A stretch of 64,000 nucleotides of DNA from Istiophorus platypterus (Eukaryota; Chordata; Actinopteri; Istiophoriformes; Istiophoridae), in contig CM029119.1 in assembly GCA_016859345.1 (NCBI GenBank), forward strand, positions 2,276,609 through 2,340,608, in the 5' to 3' direction. The position numbers were made by a program, and so were the translations under genes. The notes below the pieces were generated by a model, which saw only the letters and a list, made by a program, of their open reading frames with translations, did no database searches and was not told where the DNA came from. Shown piece by piece: positions 36,701 through 50,100 of this stretch. Position 1 is the stretch's first letter. Every line of letters starts with the position of its first letter.

Positions 36701-39700
36701 TCCCAGAACCCCAGTAAAACTACAGTTGATCATTTTTATACTTCTGTTATTGTCCAGATTAAACAAATGAGATATAATGTTCTGATTAGTGTACTTCAGA
36801 GATGCAGGATGATGGATTTTGTTACCTTCAGACAGAGCCAGGCTAGCGGTTTCTCCCAATATACAGTCTTTATTATAAACTAAGCTAACAATCTCCTTGC
36901 TGTAATGTCATATTTAGAGACAGGTATAAGTGTCACATCAGTCTTCTAATGTAACTCTTATTAAGGAAGTGAATCAACGCATTTCCCAAAATGTCAGACT
37001 GTTTCTTTTAAACTAAAAATGTGCGATGAGCTGTGTCTTTTTATCCCCTCTGCAGGATGATGAGCACATTGTGTTGGAGCCAGGAGATTTATTCCCCCCA
37101 TTTTCCCCTCCTCCTTCCCCACGGGCCAATGAGAAGAGAGGACCCCAGAATCCACAGCAACACCGCCTCTTCAGAGTTGTCAGGACTCCGGTACTAGAAA
37201 CAGTCAGGTAGGGAAATTTTCCCTGTTAGGTCTGAGTTTTTACAATTTTTTTTCTTTTCTTGATTCATGATTCATTGGCACCCTAGGCAAACTTCAAGTG
37301 CCTAACATCATGAACGTTTTTTGGACATCTAGTTAACACACAGGGTTTACAGAGATACGAAAATGAAAACGGAATATATATCAGGTCTTGGACAAGACAG
37401 TGTATGTTGATATCCAGTAGTGTAAATATTCCAGATTCATGAAAAAAAATCCATAGTTTTTATAAAGGTAGAGAATGCTACACAATTACATGAAAAGTAA
37501 AAATGCACTGTGTACTCTTGAGATTTGACAGTCTGAAACAACACATAAATTTTATGAGGGAAAGAGGGAAATTGTAGATAACATATTTATCTTTTAATCT
37601 TTTCGTCCTTTGTCCTTTTTTTTTCAACAGGAACAGTTTGGAGTTGGCACTGTGTCGGCCAATCACAGTACTTGATAATGAGAGGTTTACAGTGCAGTCA
37701 GTCATCACCAAGCTCGTCTGTCCAGTGGTGCTGGTGAGCAGTTAACATGGATTTTCTAAACTCTTTTGTTGGAATGTATTTACTGACTTGTCCTCTAATT
37801 AACACATACTAGATGTAATATGTGCCACCTTTGCCCCAATGGTATGTTTATGGTCTCTGCTTTTAGGTGGCATTCCTTCTCGTGAACACTATCCGCTATT
37901 TTTGTGATGCACCCAGCCTCACCCCTGCCTGCTACAATTTCTTTCAACTTCAGGTAGAATCATTAAAAACATATTTTCAGCTAAAAAAAGACTGGAGTGT
38001 ATGCAGAATTTCTCTATTTATAGTCCTGGTTGAGATTATTTGCACCCTTGAATTTTTATGGAGAATTTAGAATATCCTCAGGACAAAAGCAAATTAAACA
38101 TTTTTTTAAAATTAGAATATTTATTGAAATGTCCAAAGTTACTGAACAACATCAATAATGGTATTTTCATATAGTCAAATAAAAAAATAGACATAAAATG
38201 TGGGCTTTTTGCACAACTAGTGGTGCCCTTTTGATTAATTCAAATTAGTTTCTCAAACAAAATAAAAAACAAATAAGACTCACATGTGCTTAATTTTCAG
38301 TGTTCACGCAAACTGGTTCTATATCATTTTTTTGTATTGTTTCCACTTCCTTTTTCACAATGAGAGCTGTCTGAGAGCGTCAGGAATGTTATTATCAAAA
38401 AATATTACCATAGCTACAAGGTAATCCAAACGCTACAAAGTAATGACCAAAGATGAAATCCCTGTTTCACAGGTATAAATCTGTTATCAAGAAGTTTCAG
38501 TCATAAATCTGTTCGGTTTCCAGGACGTATCACTAAGAAGAAAATCAGTGAGACAAGTTTGAAAAGTTTGATTTGTATTGTGGAAAAAACACCAAACATG
38601 ACATATAAAGAACTTCTGGCTGATCTGGGTCAGTCTAGATTGGTGGTTTCAGCCCATATCATATACTGAACACTAAACCAAGTAGAGCTCCATGGGCGAA
38701 GGCCAAGGAAGAAACTACTACTGAAAGAAAGGCACAAAAAACAAAGCTAATGTTTACAAAACCTTTCATAGATAAACCAGTATCTTTCTGGGATAATGTT
38801 TTATAGGCACTTAAATAAAGCCAATAAGGGAAAGAACATCCTACCTACAGTAAAACATGGTGAAGGTTCCATTATGCTGTGGGGCTGCTTTGCTGCCTCT
38901 GGTACTGGAGAAATCAGATTATCAAGGCATTTTAGAACAAAATTTATAACCCAGTGTCAGAAAACTAGGTTTGAGGTGAAGGTCTTGGGTCTTTGAGCAG
39001 GACAAAGACTCAAAGCAAACATAAAACTGCACAAAAGAGTGATCGAAAAGGAAAAGATGGACTGTTTTTAACAAGCCAGCAATGAGTCCTGAACTAATTC
39101 CCATTCCAAACTTTTAGAAACACTTGAAATCTCCCTTTGCAAAAAGAACCCCTGCAAACCTAAAAGAGCTTGAACACACAGCAATGGAAGAGTGGCAGAA
39201 ACTAGCAGCAGACAGGAGCAAGAAGTTTCTAGAAGCTACAAGAAAAGTTGAGAAGTTGTCATTGTTGCCAAAGGCTCTGCAACCAAATATTAGTTGAGGG
39301 TGGCAATGATTGTGTCTGGGACACATTTTTTGTTTGTATTATTTCACTTTTATTCAAGTTTATTGCTCAGTGACCTTGGACATTTTATTAAATAGTTTTA
39401 TTATACACAAATAGTTATTTGTGTTTAATTTTTGAAGACATTTGAAGTTCTGTACTTAATATTCGGGGTTCCAGTAATTTCAGTGAAGAATGTATTATCC
39501 TGGTCGACATATGTAATGTGCATGAAGTAGACTTTTATAAATTATATACTCTGAGGTCCTATATAAAAACAGATAAGATGACAGAGATATTAAGTGTGTG
39601 AAATTGTATTTGCAGCTGATGGGTGTTCTGCCCATCTTGCCCCTGCTTTTCCCTGTCATGTGGGTGCTGGTGAATTCTTTTGGAGAGGCCAGGGTCCTTG

Positions 39701-42700
39701 CAGAGTTCAGCCGGGTGTCACCAGCTGGTCTGGTGAGTGATAAACACACTAATGCACAGATCTATAACTTTGAGATGTGCACAGGTAGAAGAGACAGCTT
39801 AAGTTACTAACACAGGTTTGGTATCTATGTTTGATCTAATATCTACATACACACATACTCTAGGGTTAGACTGATATCTCTGTTTTATTCCAAAAAAAGT
39901 TCCATAACAGCAGTTAGTAGTCCCACCGACCTGTGATATGCTGTTGTGATTAATTAGATATTAAACACATAAACTTTAAAATGTCATACAGATGGTCACG
40001 GGAAGCTGCATTTTGAATGACCCATGATATGTCCGCCGTTTGTCTTTCAGCATCATCAGAGCTCAGATTCCATCAGGCTCTATCATGTCATTGTGAGCTC
40101 TGTCTTCAGAGGAGCACTGCAGTACCTAGCTTATCTGGCTGGTTTTCTTGCCTTCTCCTTTTTTGGCTGGTGAAGCAATCAATGGGGATAATTGTTTGAA
40201 CACTGTTAGATTACTTATGGATTGTATTGATCAAGATAATGATTTAGATGTTGAAAATTAGTTATACTACCACTGCTAATGATTCTAAACAAGCAGTCAT
40301 CTTTTAAGTAAATACAGTATTTGTATATGGTCTGTATCACCGTTAAATACTCCAACAGACTCATTACTACTGTATTATAATAGAATATTCACTTTTATAG
40401 AATATGTGCCAGCCTTGAATTGGACTCATTAATAATGATTATCCTCTAAATAAATATCACTATAAAAATGTTTTACTACATACTACATAAACTGTATATT
40501 TTAATTGAATGAAAATACTGCATTTCTATTACATTAACAAGTAAAATAATATTTATGGTGCTCATGCTTCACTGACATGAATCAGTCTGGCAAAACTTCA
40601 GAATCAGAGAGAGAGTAAAAAACTTGCACAGCTCTAGTGTCCAGTGGACAATGAAACTCAATCAATTTGACCACATGCAGGCTATCAGAACAGTGTACAA
40701 TGAACAATAAGGATTGTCAGACTCCATTTTTAGTGTGATCTGGAAGTATTTGGACAGTATCACAATTGGCTCTTTTCTCCTGCACATTAGTTTTTGTATC
40801 GTTATGGTTACTATGAGATAAAATATTTACTTCCAAGGGTGTTTGAAGATATTTGCTGAACAGTGTAGTACTCATAATTTTTATAAAACATAGTTCTTAT
40901 ATTAAGAATGCAACAAGACAGATGATCCTAAAAATATGAATTAAGCTGCCAATTAATAAAAGTTTTAATAGAGATATACTGCAGAGATTTAGCATTGAAT
41001 TTCCCTAAAATTAGAGGGTTTACAATGTCAAAAGGATGGTAAGAATCAAATCAGCACAGGATGAGATTCCCTGACTTTTAGTCCCTAGTATGGGTCAAAT
41101 GCTGGACCCTTTAAGTTCACATAATACAAACTGTTTGTAAGTAGTCCCATCATACTGGTCACGTAAATGACCAGTCTTTCAAATCCCATACCTCCAGTTT
41201 CTATTGAAGGTTTTCTACAATAATTTGTAGTGTCCAGGCCCAAGCTGAGATAACCCTACTGACAACATTGATATTAATATATCGGACTCGACTCCTTTAG
41301 AGTGATAGAAGACATTACAACTGTTTTCACAACCAAAATGGGACTTCTCATGACAAGTAAATTTAATTTATGTGCACAATTGTTGCACTTTGGTTCTCTA
41401 AAATTGGGGGCTATATACTGTGTAAGTGTTCTAGCAGCAGGCAAGTGCTCAAACTTCATTGTTCTGTCCTTTAACTTCCTGTCTGCAGTTGAAATGGAAG
41501 TGTGTTAAATTGTGTAAGTGGACATCTGCTGCTTGTCATTACCGGGCTCTTTCTTCTACAGCGGTCCACTATTTACTTAGAAATTATAGAGTTCTGTTTC
41601 ACGGCACTGGGATCAACTGATCATGTTAGTGTTACAACAGTCTCGGTAACTGGTCAAAGCACATTGGTATTTGGCACATTATTTTTATAGTATGCATGTA
41701 TAGAACAGTAGATTATCATCACAAAGTAGTATGATTCATTCATTTCTTTTTAAGACTTGCTTTGGTGAATACTTTTGATATATATATACTTTGTATATAT
41801 GTCCATATTTGTATATGTGCATATACACGTGTATATTTCTATATGTATACATATGTCTATATATATATATTTAATTTATATTTAAATATTGTATATGTAC
41901 AGCAGGTAAAATAACTATTGAACACATCAACATTTTTCTTGGTAAATATATTTCTAATGGGAATATTGTAATGATTTTCACCAAATGTCAGCAACAACTC
42001 ATGTAATCCACACATGCAAAGAAATCAAACCATAGATTACCATAAATTAAGTTATGTGTAATAATGTGAAATGACACAGGGAAAAAGTATTGAACACATG
42101 AAGAAAGGGAGGTTCAAAAAGGCCTGGAAAGCTAAGACATCAGCTGAAATATATCAGTAGTTAGAAAGCAATCCCTCCCCTTGTCAGTGCAAATTAACAT
42201 CGGCTGGTTCAGTCCCAACTGATGGACTATAAAAAGGAGTCTCATTACCAAGGTGTCACACAGGAAACATCTCAGGATGGGTAAAAGCAAAGAGCTCTCT
42301 TAAGACCTTCGCAACCTTATTGGTATAAAACATACTGATGGCATTGGTTACAGAAGGATTTCTAAACTTTTGAATGTTCCAGCACTGTTGGGGCCATAAT
42401 CCAGAAGTGGAGAGAACATCATTTCACCATAAACCGGCCATGACCAGGTGTCCTCGCAAGATTTCTGACATAGGAGTGAAAAGAATTAACAGAAGAGTTG
42501 TCCGAGAGCCAAGGACCACTAGTGGAGAGCTTCAGAAAGACCTGGAATTAGCAGGTACAATTGTTTCAAAGAAAACAATAAGTAATGCACTCAACCGCTA
42601 CGGCCTGTCTGCACGCTCACCACACAAGACTCCATTGCTAAAGAAAAAGTATGTTGAAGCTCGTTTAAAGTTTGCTGCATGACATTTGGACAAGCCTGTG

Positions 42701-44073
42701 AAATAATGGGAGAATATGTACCTCTTTGGATGCCATAATACACATCATGTTTGGAGGACAAATGGCACTGCACATCACCCCAAAAACACCATACCAACAG
42801 TGAAGTTTGGAGGTGGGACCATCATGGTGTGGGGCTGTTTTTCAGCAGACGGTACTGGCATACTTCATATAGCTGAAGGAAGGATGAATGGAAAAAATAT
42901 ACCAAGACATTCTTGATTAAAAATCTGCTTCCATCTACCAGGATGCTGAAGATGAAACAAGTTTGGACATTTCAGCAAGACGATGATCCCAAACACAGCC
43001 AAGGAAACTCGACTGGTTTCAGAGAAAGAAAATAAAGCTACTAGAATGGCCCAGACAATCACCTGACTTGAATCCAATATAAAATCTATGGAAAGAACTA
43101 AAGATCAGAGTTCGTAGAAGAGGCCCTCGGAACCTTCAAGATTTATAGACTGATTGTGTGGAAGAATGGGCCAAAATCACACCTGAGCAATGCATGTGAC
43201 TAGTTTCTCCATACAGGAGGTGTCTTGAAGCTGTCGTTACCAACAAAGGCTTTTGTACCATGTATTAAAAATTTTCAGTAAGTGTGTTCAATACTTTTTT
43301 TACACATAACGTAATTTCTGAACTTATTTGTTTTGGTTTCTTTGTATGTACGGATTACTTGGGTTGTTACCAACATCTCCATGTCAATAGCAACTTTAGA
43401 AATATATTTACTGAGAAAAATGTGTTCAATACTTATTTTACCAATGGAGTTGTTTAGTAGTTATTGCCAAACATAACTTTTCTCCATGGATCATATTTAA
43501 TCTTCTCTGCATTGGATGTAGTGTAGCCAGGTCACATGACTTTCCTCCATCGTTGATGTATGTTTGGTTTGAAAAATGTGTGGAAGGCTATGTGAACTGA
43601 TCAGGACAAAGACTTTTGACCTATACTTACTATATCCAGCAATAGAGACTGGAAGTTGAGAGACAAAACAGGAAATGTAACAAAATAAAAAGACTGGCAG
43701 TATGCGTAAGGTCAAAAAATGTGATACATTTCCTAGACTGTTAAGACTATGGATGTAATAAGTTACCACCAACAGGTCTAGGGTATTGTTGAGAATCTAG
43801 GGTAAGCTCTCTTAGTTTCTACTGTGTGCTTACACCACTCTGCCTTTATTGGCAGCCTTCTTTCAGATGCTTCCAGTTTGAGTACAGAGCCAAAACACCA
43901 AAAAAAGGTTACTGTCTGAATACTTACAAACTACACTGAAAGTATTCATGAACATGTGTGCTATTTCTTTTACCTTAGATTCAGTCATACTTGTATCCCT
44001 TGATTTTCCAGGCTGGCTATTGGTACCTTCAGTTCAAAACCATATCAGTCTAGCCCTAACACACAGAAACACA

Positions 44074-44124
<51 letters not shown>

Positions 44125-47100
44125 GAGATGCAGCAAGGGCCTCCCTCTGTGTTTTAACTAGACTCTTCTCTTGCCCCAGCTTGCTAAGTTCTCTGAGGAC
44201 ACTCTAAGCAGCTACACCGAAGTGGTTTCCTCCCAGGTATAACCTCATACTATCTCACTCCCCCTCCCCTCCTCCACTTGCTTGGCTTCTAACTCCACCT
44301 GAACCCACCAGTCTTCACTCGCTCGCTCTCCTCACCGTGTGCAACTCCCTCTCTCTAGCCTTGTACACAACTCTTGCTGCCTTTCAAAGTCCACCCCTTC
44401 ACCGTCAATCTCCCATTACGTCTTGATTTCTTCACCATGGAAATCATCATGGACATTTTCTGATTCAGACCACCTCTGTGATGTTATGTTTACTGCCTTT
44501 TCTTTTTCTTTTTCTTTTAATATGAGCACTTTGCTATTTTCTCTGTCAGCTAAACATTTTCTTGCCTCCAGTGATTTTTGACATGTGGTCTCATCAGTCA
44601 GTCCTGCCTATTTGTGATCATTTTCTTGTCTCATGGATACAACTTCTGTTTCTACCACCTCCCAGTATCCTACCAAACCAATCATTGTCCTTCATTGTTG
44701 CCGGGTTGTAGTACTCAAAGAAAAACAAAGCAAATCAGTAGTTATCATTTGATTGCCACCGATCTGAAACCATCAGTGTTTTGTCTCTGGCTTTGGCATT
44801 GCTCCAGATGAGTACATAGCCATTGTTAAACACAGGGAAGAGATTATCCTGTGACAGACGTTCACATGAATCTGTCACTGACCTTTCACGTATGCTTGTC
44901 TGCCTGCCCTACATTACTACAAACCAGCCCCAATATGGCGCCATGCTGGGAATTCTCAAGGATTCTCAAGGAGGAAGAATTCTCCTTGTGTCCTTTACTT
45001 GATATATACTAGCTGAGAGGGTAGTATTTTTGGTGAACAGTGTAGTTAACTGTTTAAAACCCTTTTCCTGTTGGCTAGTTTGTCTGTGAGCCAATAAATA
45101 ATGCCCCTGATTGGTGTCTTTCAGACTACTTAAAACATGGTCGTAGTTAGAGTTGTCACAGGGTGGGTGCAAGACCCTGCATGAACTTAATATATATGAG
45201 GCTCTGATCAAGGAAATATTTTAGCATTATGTACAGTACAACACACATACTACTATATTTTACAAATAGTTGTAGTTTGATGTGCTGTAAACACCGATCA
45301 GCCACAATATTAAAACCAGTTACCAATATGTGATGATAAAACATTGAAATGAAAGTGGGATAGGAACAACATAAACATTAGATATGCCTACAGAGCATCA
45401 TGCCAACCCTATGGCCAGTCATGAGTGTACTGATAATGAACATTTCTACAAAAGCCTAGATTATGTTCAATGAAGTATGTGATCATTAAGTACAGACATT
45501 TTTTTAACGTTAGATTATTATTTTAATATGTTTGCATGGTTGCTGCTGTATGTTTAGAGTATACTTATGGCAAGGCAACTAAAGCATGTGATTACTCTTA
45601 GGGAAAGATTGTGGTTATATTTTTAACAAGACAAAGACCTAGTTGTAATTTTTCAAGAATAATGATAAGTGCAAAGTGGTAGATCTGTAATTTATGAACA
45701 ATGTGGACGTTTCCAAGTTTGTCTGCATATTTGGTTCCCAAAGGCTGAGGAAGGTGGAATATAGATGAGAGGGTGTAGTGATTTATAAAATCACTGCCAG
45801 CCAGTCATATCACTGCTCTCATTACTCTGAAATAGCTGAACCAATCACAGTAACACACATAGACAACAGCTCAACTAATGGAAAAGCGTGTCTTCAGGAA
45901 ATGATGATATTGTCTGGATTGTGCACAGTGGCACACAATGTGAACACACAGCACCACAGATCTGCAGGTAGAAGTACATAATGTGGGTTTTTATTTTATT
46001 TGTACAATGATGATTAATTTTTATAAACCTGGTTTGCATGTGATTTAATGAGGGTAGACATGTTAGACAGCTGTGTGCAATGGTACTGTTTTCTGGTGTG
46101 GTATTTGTCAAATGAGAGGCTGCAGATTTATTATCGAAATCTATCCTGCTGCCTTCAAATGTAATCTCTCATAGTCATTTATAGATAAATGCAACCGTCA
46201 TTCCTGCTTTAACCTCACTAGATGTTATTTTTCAATACCAGTTTAATTGTATCTACTGGTTGTGGAGTGATTATCTAAAATAGATTATTTAGATCATAAG
46301 CATTCATGCAATATTTCAGTGCATTTTCCCCAAATATTTAAATTTGCGCCTGTTGACAAAATCATCAGATTGGTAGCAGAGAGCAGCTTTGCCAGAGACA
46401 GACATGGTTTCTGAGATGTCTATTCTGAGGGCTAAACCACATTTTCCACCAAAATACCAATAACTCACTTTGCACACCCCTATCTTAGTGAACAGTGATA
46501 ATGTTTCCCATGGTCGCCTTAGTAGTTTTGCACGTTAGCACAAAACACAAAGTTTAGCTTAGGCTGAAATTAAATGGCAGTCTATCCAAAAGTTGGGAAG
46601 TTTTGTACTTTGTCAGAAAAAAGGCAAAAATATCTAGCTCTGGTCAAGAAAATCACCAAAAGTCAACAAGGTCCGACCTCTAGGGAACATGAAAATATAA
46701 AAAAAAGATAAAATTGTTATTTTTGCCCATCAGTCTACATTCAATAACACATTATAACATGTGAAAACATATTTTTAAAGCATTTTCTTAAGTTTATAAA
46801 AAAAAATCCCAAAATCTCATTTACAAAACGTATGCAGACCCTTAATTCCCTTCTTTTTGTAGAAACCACTTTGCCAGTAATCACAGCTTTTAGTCTTCTT
46901 GGGCAAATCTTTAGAAACTTTGCACACCTGGATCTGTGCAATTTATCTTGTTCTTCTTGGCAGATCTTCTCAAGCTCTGTCAGATTGGATAGGAAGCATC
47001 TGTGAACTTCCTCCTTCTCTCCACAGAGGATCTACAGGATTAATGGATTTTTGGCCAGTCAACTGACAGAGGTCCTTCTTGGCTGGTAACTTAGTATGGA

Positions 47101-50100
47101 TAGATGGCCAACTCTAGGGAGAATCCTGGTGATTCAAAACATCTTCCATTTCACAGTTGCTTCCACTGTCCTCCTGTGAGCAATTGAAGCTTTAGAAATG
47201 GGTCTGAATACTTTTTGTATATAAGAGATTTCAGCTCTTGATATTAAATAAATTTGCAAAAAATTCTAAAATCAGATTTTCACCTCATTATGGGCTATTG
47301 GATGTAGGTTGGCAAATGGCATTATTGTTCATTAAAATCAAACTACGACACAGTAATTTTTGCAAAAATTGAAGGGGTCTGAATACCTTCTGTAGCCACT
47401 GTATGTACATGTTTGTTTATTCTAGCAGCCAGAGAGCCAGGAAGCTAATTTTGGATGTTGCCTGATTAAAAGTGGGTGCAAAGACGGAACTTTGACCAAA
47501 ATGTTTAGGAAAGTATCCCTGAGCAAGTTGCAGTTGTTAGTTCTCCGCTGAATAGTCATCATGGATTCGGTCCAAAAAAAAAGAATCAAAAACTGGATGG
47601 ATGTGTTTTGGATCACTCACAAAATGCTGCAGCTTGCACTAGGCTTCACCTCTTTGCCTTTCCACTATCACTGTAGTATAGGAGCCTTGTCCTTTTTCTT
47701 TCTTTATAATGTTGCCTAATCACAAAGCAAATTAAGAAATGTATCTATTTTAACTTTTGGGCAGAGCTATGAATTTGGTTAGCTTTCTCCTTGTTATTTA
47801 AGCTAGTTTTTGAAATTGTCCATTTTGATTACTGTATCACTTTATGACTCTCATGTCACCAATAGCTTTGAATTTTATTTGTCTATTGGGACATGTCCAT
47901 CTTCTTTCTAGTTTCAAACAGAAAGTGGATCTCTAACTTGTTTTTGTATTTGTGTACTCATTTATGCAGGAGATGCTGCGTTGTGTGTGGAGACACCTGG
48001 TTGGAGTCCTAAAGGGAGAGTCTCAGACACTCTGCTACACTTCCAGCCTTTTACACACTCTAGGATCTGTCACTGTGAGTATGATAGAGCTCAGTGATTC
48101 AGAGCAAATACATCTAAGAGTGGGTCTGCTGACCAATATTACATTTTGAATTCCATTGTGTTAGTATATTAATCAAAAAAGGCTTGTTACAAATACAGTC
48201 TGCACAAAGAAATCCTATAAAGTGATGGCATTCCTTGTTTTTGTCATCTTGCCAGGGTTTGTTTTTATAAATCACTTATTCAGAGGAAGGTTAGCTTCTA
48301 AGTAAACTTGTTATAGATAGCTGTCTATAGAAAATGTACCAATTTAGCTCACATTTAGAAAGATGTTGCATTACTAGTATACTTGGTACTACTCAAATGT
48401 TTTAAGTATTATCCTAACATTCAGAAGTGCCATTATACATATTGATGATAGCTACATGGTTGTCCTTTTATGGTTATATTGACGACTGGTGGCATGTTAT
48501 ACTATGTCTGACAATGTAAAAATAATTATACAGTTTATAGTTCACCAGCTCTGTACTTTAGTTACTAGAGCTGCCATTATTTTTTCACAACCTATGAATA
48601 GACATTCACTCACCCACATATTCTGGTTGATTGAATACTACAATGTGAATGTGAGTGAGTGTGTGAAAAAGTTACATCACTGGTCAGCTGGATGTAATGT
48701 GACTGAGTGCTTACATAACACCCTTAGTCAGTTGGTTCAGTGTTGGAATTTCACCAGTGGCTGCTGTTTTTTCAAAAATGAAATGGTACACATGGTATCT
48801 GTTGGGTAATTGAGGCGCATATATAGGCTGTCTTGCCAATTTAGTGCCTTTGTTGCAGAATTTACGACTTTTTACACCCCCCAGCGACTTATCTTCACAA
48901 AAGCACCTAGCGACTAATCTAGCAACTTTTTGGCAAACCATAGCAATTTTCCATAGAAAAAAGTCACCAGTATTGCCCTGGGAGTGCAAGGTTGGTCTTT
49001 CCCTCTACAGACACATTTCACTATATGTCATTCAATTGACCGCACAGCAGCTGACACAGATGTGAAAAAACTTCTAACTTTCTCTCTGAGTGATCAGTTT
49101 ACATGTAAATATAGCCAAAATCGGAGCATAGCTGTTGACTTTAACTTATATGTCTGGTGATTTTGTCAGACGATATCACACTTATAAAATCAGGATCTTG
49201 ATCAGGAAATGTCTTGGAAGTGACTTTAATGGGCCAAGTTTCAGTCACTATTTCATACTTGTTCCATTGTCTGACAACAGAAAAAGAAAGACATGTAAAT
49301 GATAACAGTTTTATTGGGAATTAGGCTGCATTAAATGACTGTATATGTGAGCACAGAGTAGGGGAGAGACTAAAAGATAAAGAGTGATCCTGCCATTCAC
49401 TAGGTTTTGTTCTAGGTTTTTTTTTGTTTTGTTTATTTTTTTTGTCCTGATATCAGTCTCTGAGATTTCTGCCTCCACTCTTTTTTCTTTAGGTTCATGG
49501 CATTTCTTTTGCGGTGCTTACAGTATCTAAAACATTACATGTAAAAAAAATCATGTCACAGTTTAGTCTTTCCATTTATATGTGTTAAGGCAATATTTTG
49601 GCCATAAAATCCCAGAAACCCTCAGTATGCCCATTTACATGGAATTTATTTTATAGAGTTCTTGGTGAGCGTACAGCATGTGTCTAAGTTGTAAATCATT
49701 TCTTTTGTATGTCTAGGTGCTCTGTTGTGTGGACAAACAGGGTATCCTGTCATGGCCCAACCCCAGTCCAGAGACTGTGCTGTTCTTCAGTGGTCGGGTT
49801 GAACCCCCTCACAACAGCCAGGATGATCTCAGAGATGACCTGTCTGTCAACTCCTACTGCCGACCTGAGACAGATGATGACAGGGAGGAGGTGTGGTGTT
49901 GGGGGGGTCAACTTTGTGCCTCACCAACAGCCTGACTGTAGAGATAGATACTTCTGGTTTGAAAAATGCAAACTAGGTTTCTTGTATGTTATTCTTAGTA
50001 GAAACGGACTGGGGCCACCTGATATTCAGGAATCCATCACCTGATAATACACAGTGTTGTATCCACTCTTGACTAGTTGTGACTTTTGTACAGGCCCAGG

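Noticed and set aside
42374..42682. Functional Tc1 transposase
   Set aside because: Only a piece of the DNA-binding half is open; stops and frame changes flank it, including a stop right after the start.
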